This document shows positions 6,777-12,201 of a DNA stretch of 12,201 nt, in pieces. The translations under genes were made by a program, and so were the position numbers. Position 1 is the stretch's first letter; the number at the start of each line of letters is the position of its first letter. The DNA is from JAZNLR01 sp045579195. Its GTDB lineage: Bacteria; Bacillota; Clostridia; Christensenellales; CAMQZB01. The stretch spans positions 1 to 12,201 of the forward strand of contig JAZNLR010000094.1 in the NCBI GenBank assembly GCA_045579195.1, read 5' to 3'. Under the pieces are notes generated by a model that did no database searches, was not told where the DNA came from, and saw only the letters and a program-made list of their open reading frames with translations.

Positions 6777-7009
6777 TCATACAAATTCGTTTTTCACTCT
6801 TCTCCACTCTTTTTCTTCCTCTTCCGTCATAATTCTCCATATATTTCCTTTTTTATGAATCGCAATAAACCAAGTACAAGAGTTTGGAACACATATTAAG
6901 CAAGTGTCTTTCCCAAAAACTGCTTTTTTATATATTTCTGCAATAACAGCTGCTTTCCCTAATCCTTTTCTGAATTCTTCAAGTGTTCCTTCGACCATAT
7001 TACCACCTC
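6767..7009 (-). repeat. direct repeat, copy 2 (diverged gene 5' module)
   Basis: This is homologous over its whole length to 7491-7732, starting at the identical GAATTCTTTTTCA (plus strand) and ending in ATTACCACCTC before the start codon. It contains one extra base relative to the other copy. It marks a segmental tandem duplication of a gene's ribosome binding site and first 75 or so codons. Confidence 0.8.
6777..6998 (-). CDS. truncated paralogue of the N-terminal module of the 232-aa protein
   Basis: 73 aa. By my count about 47 of the first 72 residues are identical to the start of the protein at 7023-7721, without gaps. Shared blocks are KKAVFG, NSC.WF.AIHK, NIW and IMTEEEE.EW. The leader and ribosome binding site (GAGGTGG, 7003-7009) are copied too. 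Compared with the longer copy there is one extra base at about 6780-6782, which shifts the frame and creates the TGA stop. In the unshifted frame a second lesion follows, TAA where the long copy has CAA. The reading frame may still yield a stable 73-aa protein, because the conserved module is complete up to the acidic helix, or it may be a decaying copy. Function is unknown. It lies 24 bases after the long copy, in the same unit. Confidence 0.55.
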   Translation of the reverse strand: MVEGTLEEFRKGLGKAAVIAEIYKKAVFGKDTCLICVPNSCTWFIAIHKKGNIWRIMTEEEEKEWRRVKNEFV

Positions 7010-7022
7010 ATTTACGTTGTTT

Positions 7023-7721
7023 TTAATTTACCTTTGAAAAATACTTTTTTCGTATCTTCTCAGGAAAGAAGTCCTCCGGCTCAACATAGGCGATCTCCTC
7101 CTCTTTCGGACGCTTTCCGAGGAGGTTCTCGATTGCGGTCAAAAACGAATGCCATTCTTGCGGATATGCATTTGAACCGTGCGTTCTCATCAGGCTTCCG
7201 TCTGAAAACGTCACGGAAAGAGACCACGTTTCCCCATCCAAAACGAGAAGGTCTTCATATTCTTTTTCCCACGTCAAAAGGGACAACTGCTTCATTTCCT
7301 CTTGAAATCTCTCCAACTTTGCGTCCGCGGCAAGGATCAAGCGCCGAACTTCCCTTCCTGCTCCGCGTCTTTCCTTGATGGCAAGCGTTCCGTTTTGCCG
7401 TAGCTTTAAAGTAAGCTCGTGATTTTTCTCCCAAGCTCTCCAAAAGGTGCGCTTAAACTCCAAGCGCCTAATTTTCATTTGTTTTTCTTCGAATTCTTTT
7501 TCAGACCATTCGTTTTGCACTCTTTCCCACTCTTCTTCTTCCTCTTCCGTCATAATTCCCCATATATTTCTTCTTTTATGAATCGCAAAAAACCAAGCGC
7601 AAGAGTTTCGAATACCTATTATGCAAACGTCTCTCCCAAAAACTGCTTTCTTAAATATTGGTCCAATAACACCTGCTTTCCCAAATATTTTTTTTAATTC
7701 TTTAAGTTTTCCTTCGACCAT
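7023..7721 (-). CDS. two-domain hypothetical protein with GSNAYP motif
   Basis: 232 aa. I do not recognise a named family. Residues 1-70 are the module repeated in the next gene (KKAVFGRD, NSCAWFFAIHK, IMTEEEEEEW). Residues 71-100 are a charged helix. About 100-201 form a second domain with the pattern ETWSLSVTFSDG (164-175) followed by HGSNAYPQEW (181-190) and a helix ending NLLG, a pattern I associate with uncharacterised Bacillota proteins. The tail is FFPEKIRKKYF. There is no signal peptide or membrane segment. The ATG has GAGGTGG 4 bases upstream, identical to the paralogue. The base composition changes inside the gene: 19 of 60 bases are G or C at 7561-7620 but 33 of 60 at 7081-7140, which suggests a fusion of parts of different origin. 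The consensus promoter at 7772-7800 drives it. Confidence 0.8.
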   Translation of the reverse strand: MVEGKLKELKKIFGKAGVIGPIFKKAVFGRDVCIIGIRNSCAWFFAIHKRRNIWGIMTEEEEEEWERVQNEWSEKEFEEKQMKIRRLEFKRTFWRAWEKNHELTLKLRQNGTLAIKERRGAGREVRRLILAADAKLERFQEEMKQLSLLTWEKEYEDLLVLDGETWSLSVTFSDGSLMRTHGSNAYPQEWHSFLTAIENLLGKRPKEEEIAYVEPEDFFPEKIRKKYFSKVN

Positions 7722-7732
7722 ATTACCACCTC
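7491..7732 (-). repeat. direct repeat, copy 1 (gene 5' module)
   Basis: This is the partner of 6767-7009 in the same orientation, 724 bases away. It is colinear apart from a single base. Homology stops close to 7482, where the GC content rises and the second domain begins. Confidence 0.8.
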
Positions 7733-7771
7733 TTCTTTTTTCATTGCTTTATTCCTGACTTTTTCGCTCAC

Positions 7772-7800
7772 ATTTTACCAAAGCGCTCCGTTTTTGTCAA
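7772..7800 (-). promoter_or_regulatory. consensus promoter of the accessory unit
   Basis: On the minus strand, -35 TTGACA (7795-7800, perfect), a 17-bp spacer, and -10 TAAAAT (7772-7777). It is among the best promoter matches in the window and sits 6 bases downstream of the hairpin at 7807-7828. Confidence 0.85.
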
Positions 7801-7803
7801 TGC

Positions 7804-7899
7804 TTAGCTGTCGCAAAAGTGCGACAGCAAACGGTTGCGTTTTCCCTTTTCTTCTGTTAAACTGAAAACGGTTCTGGATCTCAGGGTTTCCACTTCCAT
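7804..7899 (-). CDS. 31-aa mini-ORF, possible leader peptide
   Basis: 31 aa, beginning MEVETLRSRTVFSLTEEKG and ending LLSHFCDS. The ATG at 7899 is preceded by AAAGGAGGTG (7905-7914) at an ideal distance, the strongest Shine-Dalgarno match in the window, which is the main reason to believe it is translated. Its last codons and stop are built from the perfect hairpin at 7807-7828. It lies between the MATE terminator and the promoter of the accessory unit; I see no clear promoter of its own upstream. It could be a regulatory leader peptide, a tiny toxin-like or signalling peptide, or a relic of a repeat element. A different, longer open frame on the same strand (7775-7975) has no comparable ribosome binding site. 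Confidence 0.45.
   Translation of the reverse strand: MEVETLRSRTVFSLTEEKGKRNRLLSHFCDS
7807..7828. repeat. perfect 9-bp inverted repeat, 4-base loop
   Basis: GCTGTCGCA (7807-7815) and TGCGACAGC (7820-7828) with AAAG between. There is no U-run on either side, so it is not a terminator. It covers the 3' end of the mini-ORF just before its stop and stands 6 bases upstream of the -35 box at 7795-7800. It could be an operator, an RNA hairpin or a dispersed repeat. Confidence 0.75.
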
Positions 7900-7980
7900 A
7901 TGAACACCTCCTTTGTTCTGAAAACGGCGATTTTGCTTTTTTCCTTTGAGCATTTTTGCCCTCTCGTTTCCTCAACCCTG

Positions 7981-8021
7981 AAAAAAAAGACGCCCACGCA
8001 AGTTTTGCGTGAGGCGTCTTT
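7981..8021 (-). terminator. strong intrinsic terminator of the MATE gene
   Basis: On the minus strand, a 9-bp stem AAAGACGCC (8013-8021 with 7986-7994), a one-base bulge at 8012, a further 7-bp stem CACGCAA/TTGCGTG with a 3-base loop, then eight U residues (7988-7981). It begins 7 bases after the stop codon. Confidence 0.93.
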
Positions 8022-8028
8022 GTCTGTT

Positions 8029-9408
8029 TTAAGATTCAGTTTTTGGTTCTTCCAGCTTTCGCATTGCCGATCGGAATTGAAAGAGGAAGAGGATTGCCGT
8101 AAAGGTCACGGCGATAACATCTGCAACAGGCTCGGCGGCGTAAACCGCCATCACTTTGTTTTGAGAGAAGATCGCAGGCAAGATGTAAATGAGCGGCAAC
8201 AGCAAAACGAACTTTCGCACGATCGCAACCGCCAAGGATGCCGGTGCGTTTCCAAAAGAAATGAAGGAAAACTGGCACGCGATCTGAATGCCGAACAAAA
8301 GCTGTGCCCCGAGGAAAATCCGAATCGCAGGAACAGCAAGCTCCACGAGCTCGGGTTTGGAGTTAAACATCGAGATGAAGACCCGCGGAAAAAGCTGAAC
8401 ACACGCCCAGACCGTACAGGAATAGATCATCGAACTGACGAGAAGAAGGCGAACGGTCTTTCGGATGCGCTCGGGGTTCTTTGCGCCAAAGTTATAGCTC
8501 AAAATGGGTTGTGCCCCCTGCCCGATGCCCTGCAGCGGAAGCATTGCAAACTGCAAGATGCTGGATGCGATGGTCATGACGCCAACTGCAGGATCTCCGC
8601 CATATTCCAAGAGAGATGCGTTGAAGCAGATGATAATGATGCTTTCACTCGCCAACATCATAAAGTTTGCACTTCCAAGCGCAAGGCAAGGAAGAACGAG
8701 CTTCGGATTGCTGAAAAAATGCTTTGCGCGCAACTGAATGAGCGTCTTTTTGCCGAGCAGAAAGGAGATCACGAAAACGCACGATGCTGCCTGTGAAAGG
8801 ATGGTCGCAAGCGCCGCACCCTGAACGCCCATATCGAGCGCATAAATGAAGATGGGGTCAAGCACGATGTTGAGAACAGCTCCAAGCGCAACCGACACCA
8901 TCGAAACGCGCGAAAAGCCCTGTGCCGTGATGAAAGCGCCCATGCCGAGAGTCATCTGCACGAAAAGCGTTCCGAGCGCATACGTCTTTAAGTACGGCGC
9001 GGCATACACAATGGTGTTCTCGCTCGCGCCGAAGAGAAGCAAGAGCTTCTCTCCAAACAGGAGAAGAACGGCCATCAACAACACGGAGAGAACGAGAAGC
9101 AAGCCAAAACAGCCGCCCATCGTCCGCTCGGCGCTGTCCACGTCCTTCTTGCCAAGGAAGATGGACGCGCGCGGGGCGCCGCCTGCCGCGGCAAACGCAG
9201 AAAACGCCGTGATGATCATCAGAATAGGAAGGCAAACGCCAACGCCGGTCAACGCAAGGTCGCCAACGTCGGGCATGTGACCAATATAGATGCGGTCAAC
9301 GATGTTATAGAGCAGATTGATAAGCTGCGCAGCTACCGTAGGGACAGCAAGCTTGAAAAGAAGCTTCCCGATCGGTTCTTTCCCCAAAAAATCTTTGTTT
9401 TCATTCAT
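8029..9408 (-). CDS. MATE family efflux transporter
   Basis: 459 aa. A Na+- or H+-coupled multidrug and toxin exporter in the membrane, with about 12 membrane segments, the usual MATE length and two-fold architecture. Family marks in the first half are PTVAAQLINLLYNIVDRIYIG (23-43), the G-rich loop with ASIFLGKKD (81-89), and the LNIVLDPIFIY segment (179-189) followed by GVQGAALAT. In the second half the matching loop is LQGIGQGAQPILSYNFGAKN. It is closest to the MepA/DinF-like branch by general look; the substrate is unknown. The ATG at 9408 has GAGAGGG about 10 bases upstream, a moderate site. It lies 61 bases after the GH172 gene with only a weak terminator-like hairpin between, so it is probably at least partly co-transcribed with it. 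Confidence 0.95.
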   Translation of the reverse strand: MNENKDFLGKEPIGKLLFKLAVPTVAAQLINLLYNIVDRIYIGHMPDVGDLALTGVGVCLPILMIITAFSAFAAAGGAPRASIFLGKKDVDSAERTMGGCFGLLLVLSVLLMAVLLLFGEKLLLLFGASENTIVYAAPYLKTYALGTLFVQMTLGMGAFITAQGFSRVSMVSVALGAVLNIVLDPIFIYALDMGVQGAALATILSQAASCVFVISFLLGKKTLIQLRAKHFFSNPKLVLPCLALGSANFMMLASESIIIICFNASLLEYGGDPAVGVMTIASSILQFAMLPLQGIGQGAQPILSYNFGAKNPERIRKTVRLLLVSSMIYSCTVWACVQLFPRVFISMFNSKPELVELAVPAIRIFLGAQLLFGIQIACQFSFISFGNAPASLAVAIVRKFVLLLPLIYILPAIFSQNKVMAVYAAEPVADVIAVTFTAILFLFQFRSAMRKLEEPKTES

Positions 9409-9436
9409 TGTGAAGAATCCCTCTCAAATGAGTATA

Positions 9437-9462
9437 GAAAGCCGCAGCAAATTTACCGCGGC
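9437..9462 (-). terminator. weak terminator or attenuator between GH172 and MATE genes
   Basis: On the minus strand, GCCGCGGT (9455-9462) pairs with GCTGCGGC (9441-9448), with two G-U pairs and a 6-base loop, followed by only a short UUUC run. The G-U pairs would be A-C mismatches on the plus strand, so it is meant for the minus strand. It is likely leaky, allowing read-through into the MATE gene. Confidence 0.45.
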
Positions 9463-9469
9463 AGTTTCA

Positions 9470-10531
9470 TCAGATGATTTCGAGCTCGTTTGCGCTTGGG
9501 AACGGCGGATATTCGTCGTCCAGCGTGTCAGAGTACCAGTACGCAACGGAGGATATGTCATCCTGCAAGGGGAGGTATCTTCCCTCACTTCTCCAGCCGA
9601 GCGCCTGAATGGTGACCTTAATGTCCTTTTTGAAGTAAATCGGGTCAACGATGTGCCAGCGGTACATATCGAAATACCTCTGCGCGAGATACGTGCCGTC
9701 CGTATCCCCCACCTTGGAGAGCCCGGAGTACGGCGTGGAGAACTCGATATATTTGCCGTTAACGTCGAAGTTATATGCACCGCAGAAGTAATCTTCCGTT
9801 CCCGTTCCGCAGATGCTGGGGAAATCTGTGTCTCCATCGAGATAGAACTTGATCTCGCCTTCCCCCCACCATCCGTTGGACTTCACGCCCCAGTGGAGGT
9901 ACGTTCCAACGTACTGTCCGTTGCCCTTGATGTTGTCAAGGATGGTATATTCCGTTGCATAGGGAAGCGGATTGACTCTTCTGAACTGTGCGTGGAAATA
10001 AAGGCTGTCTTTGCTGATCTCCTTTTCCTCGCAGTCGATCTGGTAATACACGTTGCACTCCGCAGCGCCGATATTTTCAATCTCCACGCGGAATCCCTTG
10101 AAGTACGGCATTTCAAAATAGCAGTTCATCGCCTTGCCGGGGTTATAACAAACCGCAAGGCTGCTGATCTGGCGGTATGCAGACACGCGATTGTCCGCAG
10201 AGCAGAAGAAGTCGGAAAGCGGGACGCAAACCGAGGGATTTTTGTGCCCGTCAAAATATATTTTCAAAATGAGCAGTCTGCCGGCCTTGCTGCTGTCCGT
10301 GATCCAAATGTGCTTGATTGCGCCCTGCCCGGTAACGTCGGCAAGAACAGCGGTCTCGCCCGCACCCACCACAAGGAAGGGATTCACTTTCCAACCCTGG
10401 CCGAGCTCACGTGCAGCATAGGATGCGCTTCCCGTCACGGCTCTAGCACCGCCGCCCTTCTCCCCCGTCAGGTTTTCAGGGCAAACAGAAAACGTTTTGA
10501 TTTCCTTCTTTAAGCACAACTGACTCAACAT
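9470..10531 (-). CDS. GH172 family (DUF2961) glycoside hydrolase
   Basis: 353 aa. It belongs to glycoside hydrolase family 172, formerly DUF2961, whose studied members act on difructose dianhydrides or D-arabinofuranosides. Which sugar is used here is unknown. The signature region runs from NGWWGEGEIKFYLDGD (219-234) to GTGTEDYF (242-249). The glutamates in WGEGE and GTGTED (E246) are the likely catalytic pair, judged from their spacing of about 20-22; this is inference. C-terminal ALGW and LPLQDDISSVAYWY also fit. There is no signal peptide, so it is cytoplasmic and probably acts on an imported sugar. ATG at 10531 is preferred: GGAGG lies 8 bases upstream, while the in-frame TTG at 10546 would encode that ribosome binding site. 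No sugar transporter or regulator gene is in the window; the MATE gene follows. Confidence 0.92.
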   Translation of the reverse strand: MLSQLCLKKEIKTFSVCPENLTGEKGGGARAVTGSASYAARELGQGWKVNPFLVVGAGETAVLADVTGQGAIKHIWITDSSKAGRLLILKIYFDGHKNPSVCVPLSDFFCSADNRVSAYRQISSLAVCYNPGKAMNCYFEMPYFKGFRVEIENIGAAECNVYYQIDCEEKEISKDSLYFHAQFRRVNPLPYATEYTILDNIKGNGQYVGTYLHWGVKSNGWWGEGEIKFYLDGDTDFPSICGTGTEDYFCGAYNFDVNGKYIEFSTPYSGLSKVGDTDGTYLAQRYFDMYRWHIVDPIYFKKDIKVTIQALGWRSEGRYLPLQDDISSVAYWYSDTLDDEYPPFPSANELEII

Positions 10532-10560
10532 TTTTGATTCCTCCAAAACTCATTAACCCC

Positions 10561-10589
10561 ATTATAGCAAAAGCAGCTGCTTTTTTCCA
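10561..10589 (-). promoter_or_regulatory. GH172 promoter with palindromic operator in the spacer
   Basis: On the minus strand, -10 TATAAT (10561-10566), a 17-bp spacer, and -35 TGGAAA (10584-10589, 4 of 6). A perfect 16-bp palindrome AAAAGCAGCTGCTTTT occupies 10569-10584, almost the whole spacer. A bound repressor would block RNA polymerase. The palindrome is not an obvious LacI-type site with a central CG. Confidence 0.65.
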
Positions 10590-10591
10590 CC

Positions 10592-10633
10592 CTTTTGGCT
10601 GCCTTTCAGAAAAAAGATTCGCTTTTGGCTGCC
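10592..10633. promoter_or_regulatory. two 12-bp direct repeats upstream of the GH172 promoter
   Basis: CTTTTGGCTGCC occurs exactly at 10592-10603 and 10622-10633, 30 bp apart (about three helical turns). The nearer copy ends 3 bp from the -35 box of the minus-strand promoter. Same-orientation sites abutting a weak -35 box are a common arrangement for AraC-type activators; assignment to the GH172 gene is inference. Confidence 0.5.
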
Positions 10634-10690
10634 CGAATTCGCGCCGATTCTTTCCTTTCGCTCCTTTTGTGCAAACCCAAAAAAATAGGG

Positions 10691-10719
10691 TTGACATTTT
10701 GTTCAAGAACATTTAGAAT
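10691..10719 (+). promoter_or_regulatory. promoter of the acyltransferase gene with inverted repeat in the spacer
   Basis: -35 TTGACA (10691-10696), a 17-bp spacer, and -10 TAGAAT (10714-10719). Inside the spacer is TGTTCAAGAACA (10700-10711), 5-bp half-sites around AA, a possible operator. Confidence 0.8.
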
Positions 10720-10754
10720 AAAGATAACATTGTTTTACAAAGAGGAAGAAAACT

Positions 10755-12074
10755 ATGGCAAAAAAAATCCCTATTTCCGTCAAGTTGGCAAAGCGGAAGT
10801 ATCGCCCCGCGCCCAGACCCTTTGCCGCTTTTTATAAGTTCGTGATGGTTGACCTCGTCGGCCATAAGTATAAACCGAACTTCCACATCATTGACGACGT
10901 GAACGACTGTGACGGACCCTGCATCGTCATCTTCAATCACCTCTCACGCATTGACCACGTTTACGTCTGCGGCGCAACCTACCCGAGGATCACCAATATG
11001 ATGGCGGGATACAGCGAGTTTTACCGCAAGAAATTCTCACTCCTGTTCGCGCTTGACAAGGTCATTCCGAAGAAGAATTACTCCCCCGACGAGATTGCCA
11101 TCCGCGCCGTTCGCGACGTCCTTCGAAAGGGCGGCTGCGTAACGTTTGCGCCCGAAGGCCTCGCCAGCGATTACGGCGGAAATAAGCCCATCGTTCCCGG
11201 AACGAGCAAGATGTTCAAGATCTTCAAAGTTCCCGTGTACTTCTGCCACCTTGAGGGGCAGTACTTACAGAACACCAAAGTCTGCCTCGACGAACGCCTC
11301 GGCGAGACACACGCAACGATGTCCCTCCTCTTCTCCAAGGAAGACGTTGCAAGACTCTCCGTAGAAGAGATGGATGACATCATCAACGAAAAGTTTAAGC
11401 GCAATGAGTACGCTTGGAACAGGGAAAAGAAGATCAAGTGGAAAACGCACGGCCGAATTTGCCACCGCTTGGAGGACTTCTGTTTCTGGTGCCCCAAGTG
11501 CGGCAAGGAGTTCACAATGACGGGCGAGGGCGACAAGATCACCTGCTCGCATTGCGGAAACGGCGCGTCGATGGACGATTATTACCAGTTCCATCCGTTT
11601 GAAGACGCCGTCATCCCCGAAGATCCTTACGAATGGGTGGAGCAGGAGCGCGCAAACATCATCCGCGAGATCCGCGAAAACCCGGATTACTTCTTTGAGG
11701 ATGAATGTCAAATCGGAAACCTCGACGAATATAAGCTGGTCGGCAAGAATAAGACGAGCTTCATCGTCGGTGAAGGCAAGATCCGCATCGACCACAAAGG
11801 CTTGCATTACAACGGAACAAGACACGGCGAACCCTTCTCCTTCTCGGTTGGCTATAAGGAGCTTTACACCCTCATCACCGAAGTGGATTCCAGCTTCTTC
11901 AACTTCTACTTGCGCGGGGAGTACTTCGATATCTTCCCCAAACACAAGACGGTCGGAAAGTTCAGCCTCCTCGTCGAGGAAATGCACCGCTATCACGTCA
12001 ATTTCTATAAGAACTTCAAGTGGAAAGAACACCTCTATGAAGGGCTGGAACTTGGCATCGACTTAAAAGAGTAA
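10755..12074 (+). CDS. PlsC-like acyltransferase with inserted zinc ribbon
   Basis: 439 aa. The first part is a 1-acyl-sn-glycerol-3-phosphate acyltransferase domain (phospholipid synthesis, transfers an acyl chain to a glycerophosphate-type acceptor at the membrane). The acyltransferase HX4D motif is NHLSRID (H62, D67), and FAPEG (131-135) is the acceptor-binding PEG motif. Residues 246-268 hold CPKCG and CSHCG (C246, C249, C264, C267), a zinc ribbon. The remaining 170 residues are an aromatic- and charge-rich domain that I do not recognise (ending YEGLELGIDLKE). The family is usually 200-250 aa, so this protein is nearly twice that. The N-terminus is basic, without a clear transmembrane helix. 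The ATG has GAGG 9 bases upstream. It is the only plus-strand gene, divergent from the GH172 gene. Confidence 0.88.
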   Translation: MAKKIPISVKLAKRKYRPAPRPFAAFYKFVMVDLVGHKYKPNFHIIDDVNDCDGPCIVIFNHLSRIDHVYVCGATYPRITNMMAGYSEFYRKKFSLLFALDKVIPKKNYSPDEIAIRAVRDVLRKGGCVTFAPEGLASDYGGNKPIVPGTSKMFKIFKVPVYFCHLEGQYLQNTKVCLDERLGETHATMSLLFSKEDVARLSVEEMDDIINEKFKRNEYAWNREKKIKWKTHGRICHRLEDFCFWCPKCGKEFTMTGEGDKITCSHCGNGASMDDYYQFHPFEDAVIPEDPYEWVEQERANIIREIRENPDYFFEDECQIGNLDEYKLVGKNKTSFIVGEGKIRIDHKGLHYNGTRHGEPFSFSVGYKELYTLITEVDSSFFNFYLRGEYFDIFPKHKTVGKFSLLVEEMHRYHVNFYKNFKWKEHLYEGLELGIDLKE

Positions 12075-12079
12075 ACAAA

Positions 12080-12116
12080 AAAGGCTCGAAACAGATCGTT
12101 TCGAGCCTTTCCTTTT
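12080..12116. terminator. intrinsic terminator of the acyltransferase gene, probably bidirectional
   Basis: A 13-bp perfect stem AAAGGCTCGAAAC (12080-12092) / GTTTCGAGCCTTT (12098-12110) with a 5-base loop. On the plus strand CCTTTTG follows. On the minus strand a better U-run follows (A-rich 12077-12082 on the plus strand), suggesting it also ends a convergent minus-strand gene to the right of the window. Confidence 0.85.
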
Positions 12117-12134
12117 GTGAAGAGCGGACGAAAA

Positions 12135-12201
12135 AGATATTTTGGGGAGTTTTCGTATGGACTCGAACTCATGCGTCTTAATCACGCCAAAGGCGTGTAT
12201 A
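12135..12201. other. intergenic end of window, possible start of a dispersed repeat
   Basis: No gene is visible. A perfect hairpin CACGCC-AAA-GGCGTG lies at 12183-12197. Before it, GGACTCGAACTC resembles, on the minus strand, the T-loop sequence of tRNAs, but the flanks do not pair as a T-stem. It is cut by the window edge. Confidence 0.25.

Noticed and set aside
6777..6779. In-frame TGA read as selenocysteine or tryptophan, giving a 104-codon protein
   Set aside because: TGA is an ordinary stop in other genes of the window, no SECIS-like hairpin follows, and alignment with the paralogue explains the stop by a one-base shift.
7807..7828. Intrinsic terminator
   Set aside because: The stem is strong, but neither side has a U-run, and transcription of the mini-ORF would end at its own stop codon only by chance.
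7900..8796. Plus-strand open frame opposite the MATE gene
   Set aside because: It begins inside the antisense of the mini-ORF and the MATE terminator and has a shadow-like composition; the MATE protein on the other strand is unambiguous.
9317..10513. 398-codon plus-strand open frame opposite the GH172 gene
   Set aside because: The minus strand here carries the GH172 signature with a proper ribosome binding site; the plus frame has no recognisable domain and runs into the start of the MATE gene.
10700..10711. LexA (SOS) box
   Set aside because: Bacillota LexA sites read GAAC-N4-GTTC; here the half-sites are in the opposite order (GTTC-AA-GAAC).
12140..12201. Possible tRNA gene on the minus strand, because of GAGTTCGAGTCC
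   Set aside because: The bases around the T-loop-like sequence do not pair as a 5-bp T-stem, and no acceptor or anticodon arm can be built inside the window.

Overview
The window looks like a chromosomal segment of a Gram-positive Bacillota, most likely a gut Clostridia lineage. The reasons are strong GGAGG-type ribosome binding sites, many intrinsic terminators with U-runs, occasional GTG starts, mid-range GC with AT-rich islands, and family content (COG2509 dehydrogenase, YjbR, CDF, MATE, GH172). The lineage is an inference. Ten of the eleven supported genes of normal size or context, plus one 31-codon mini-gene, are on the minus strand. Only the last gene is on the plus strand.

Layout, reading the minus strand from right to left: a GH172 (DUF2961) glycosidase (9470-10531) followed by a MATE efflux protein (8029-9408) that ends at a strong terminator (7981-8021). 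Next comes a short accessory island (6392-7914). It holds a 31-codon ORF with a near-perfect ribosome binding site that ends inside a perfect hairpin. After that come a consensus promoter (7772-7800), an unrecognised two-domain protein (7023-7721), a shortened and frameshifted copy of that protein's N-terminal module (6777-6998), the 3' tail of what seems to be a lost gene, and an 83-codon AT-rich gene (6440-6691), closed by tandem terminators. Then a zinc-ribbon gene and a CDF cation exporter overlap by 4 bases (promoter 6277-6305, terminator 4854-4881). Then three tightly packed genes share a promoter (4803-4830) and a terminator (1730-1756): YjbR/MmcQ, a COG2509 flavoprotein, and a membrane-anchored endonuclease/exonuclease/phosphatase-fold protein. 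Last is a membrane-anchored M20 peptidase with its own promoter (1668-1697). The left edge holds a modular inverted-repeat element that folds as a multi-branched hairpin.

On the plus strand, a PlsC-type acyltransferase with an inserted zinc ribbon (10755-12074) is divergent from the glycosidase. Both divergent promoters carry an inverted repeat in the spacer between -35 and -10, and the glycosidase promoter also has two 12-bp direct repeats 30 bp apart just upstream.

Most of the window is ordinary housekeeping and transport content. The parts worth a second look are the accessory island, with its duplicated module, internal GC break, frameshift and mini-ORF/hairpin leader, and the cloverleaf-like repeat. 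No phage, IS, CRISPR, rRNA or tRNA gene could be supported.
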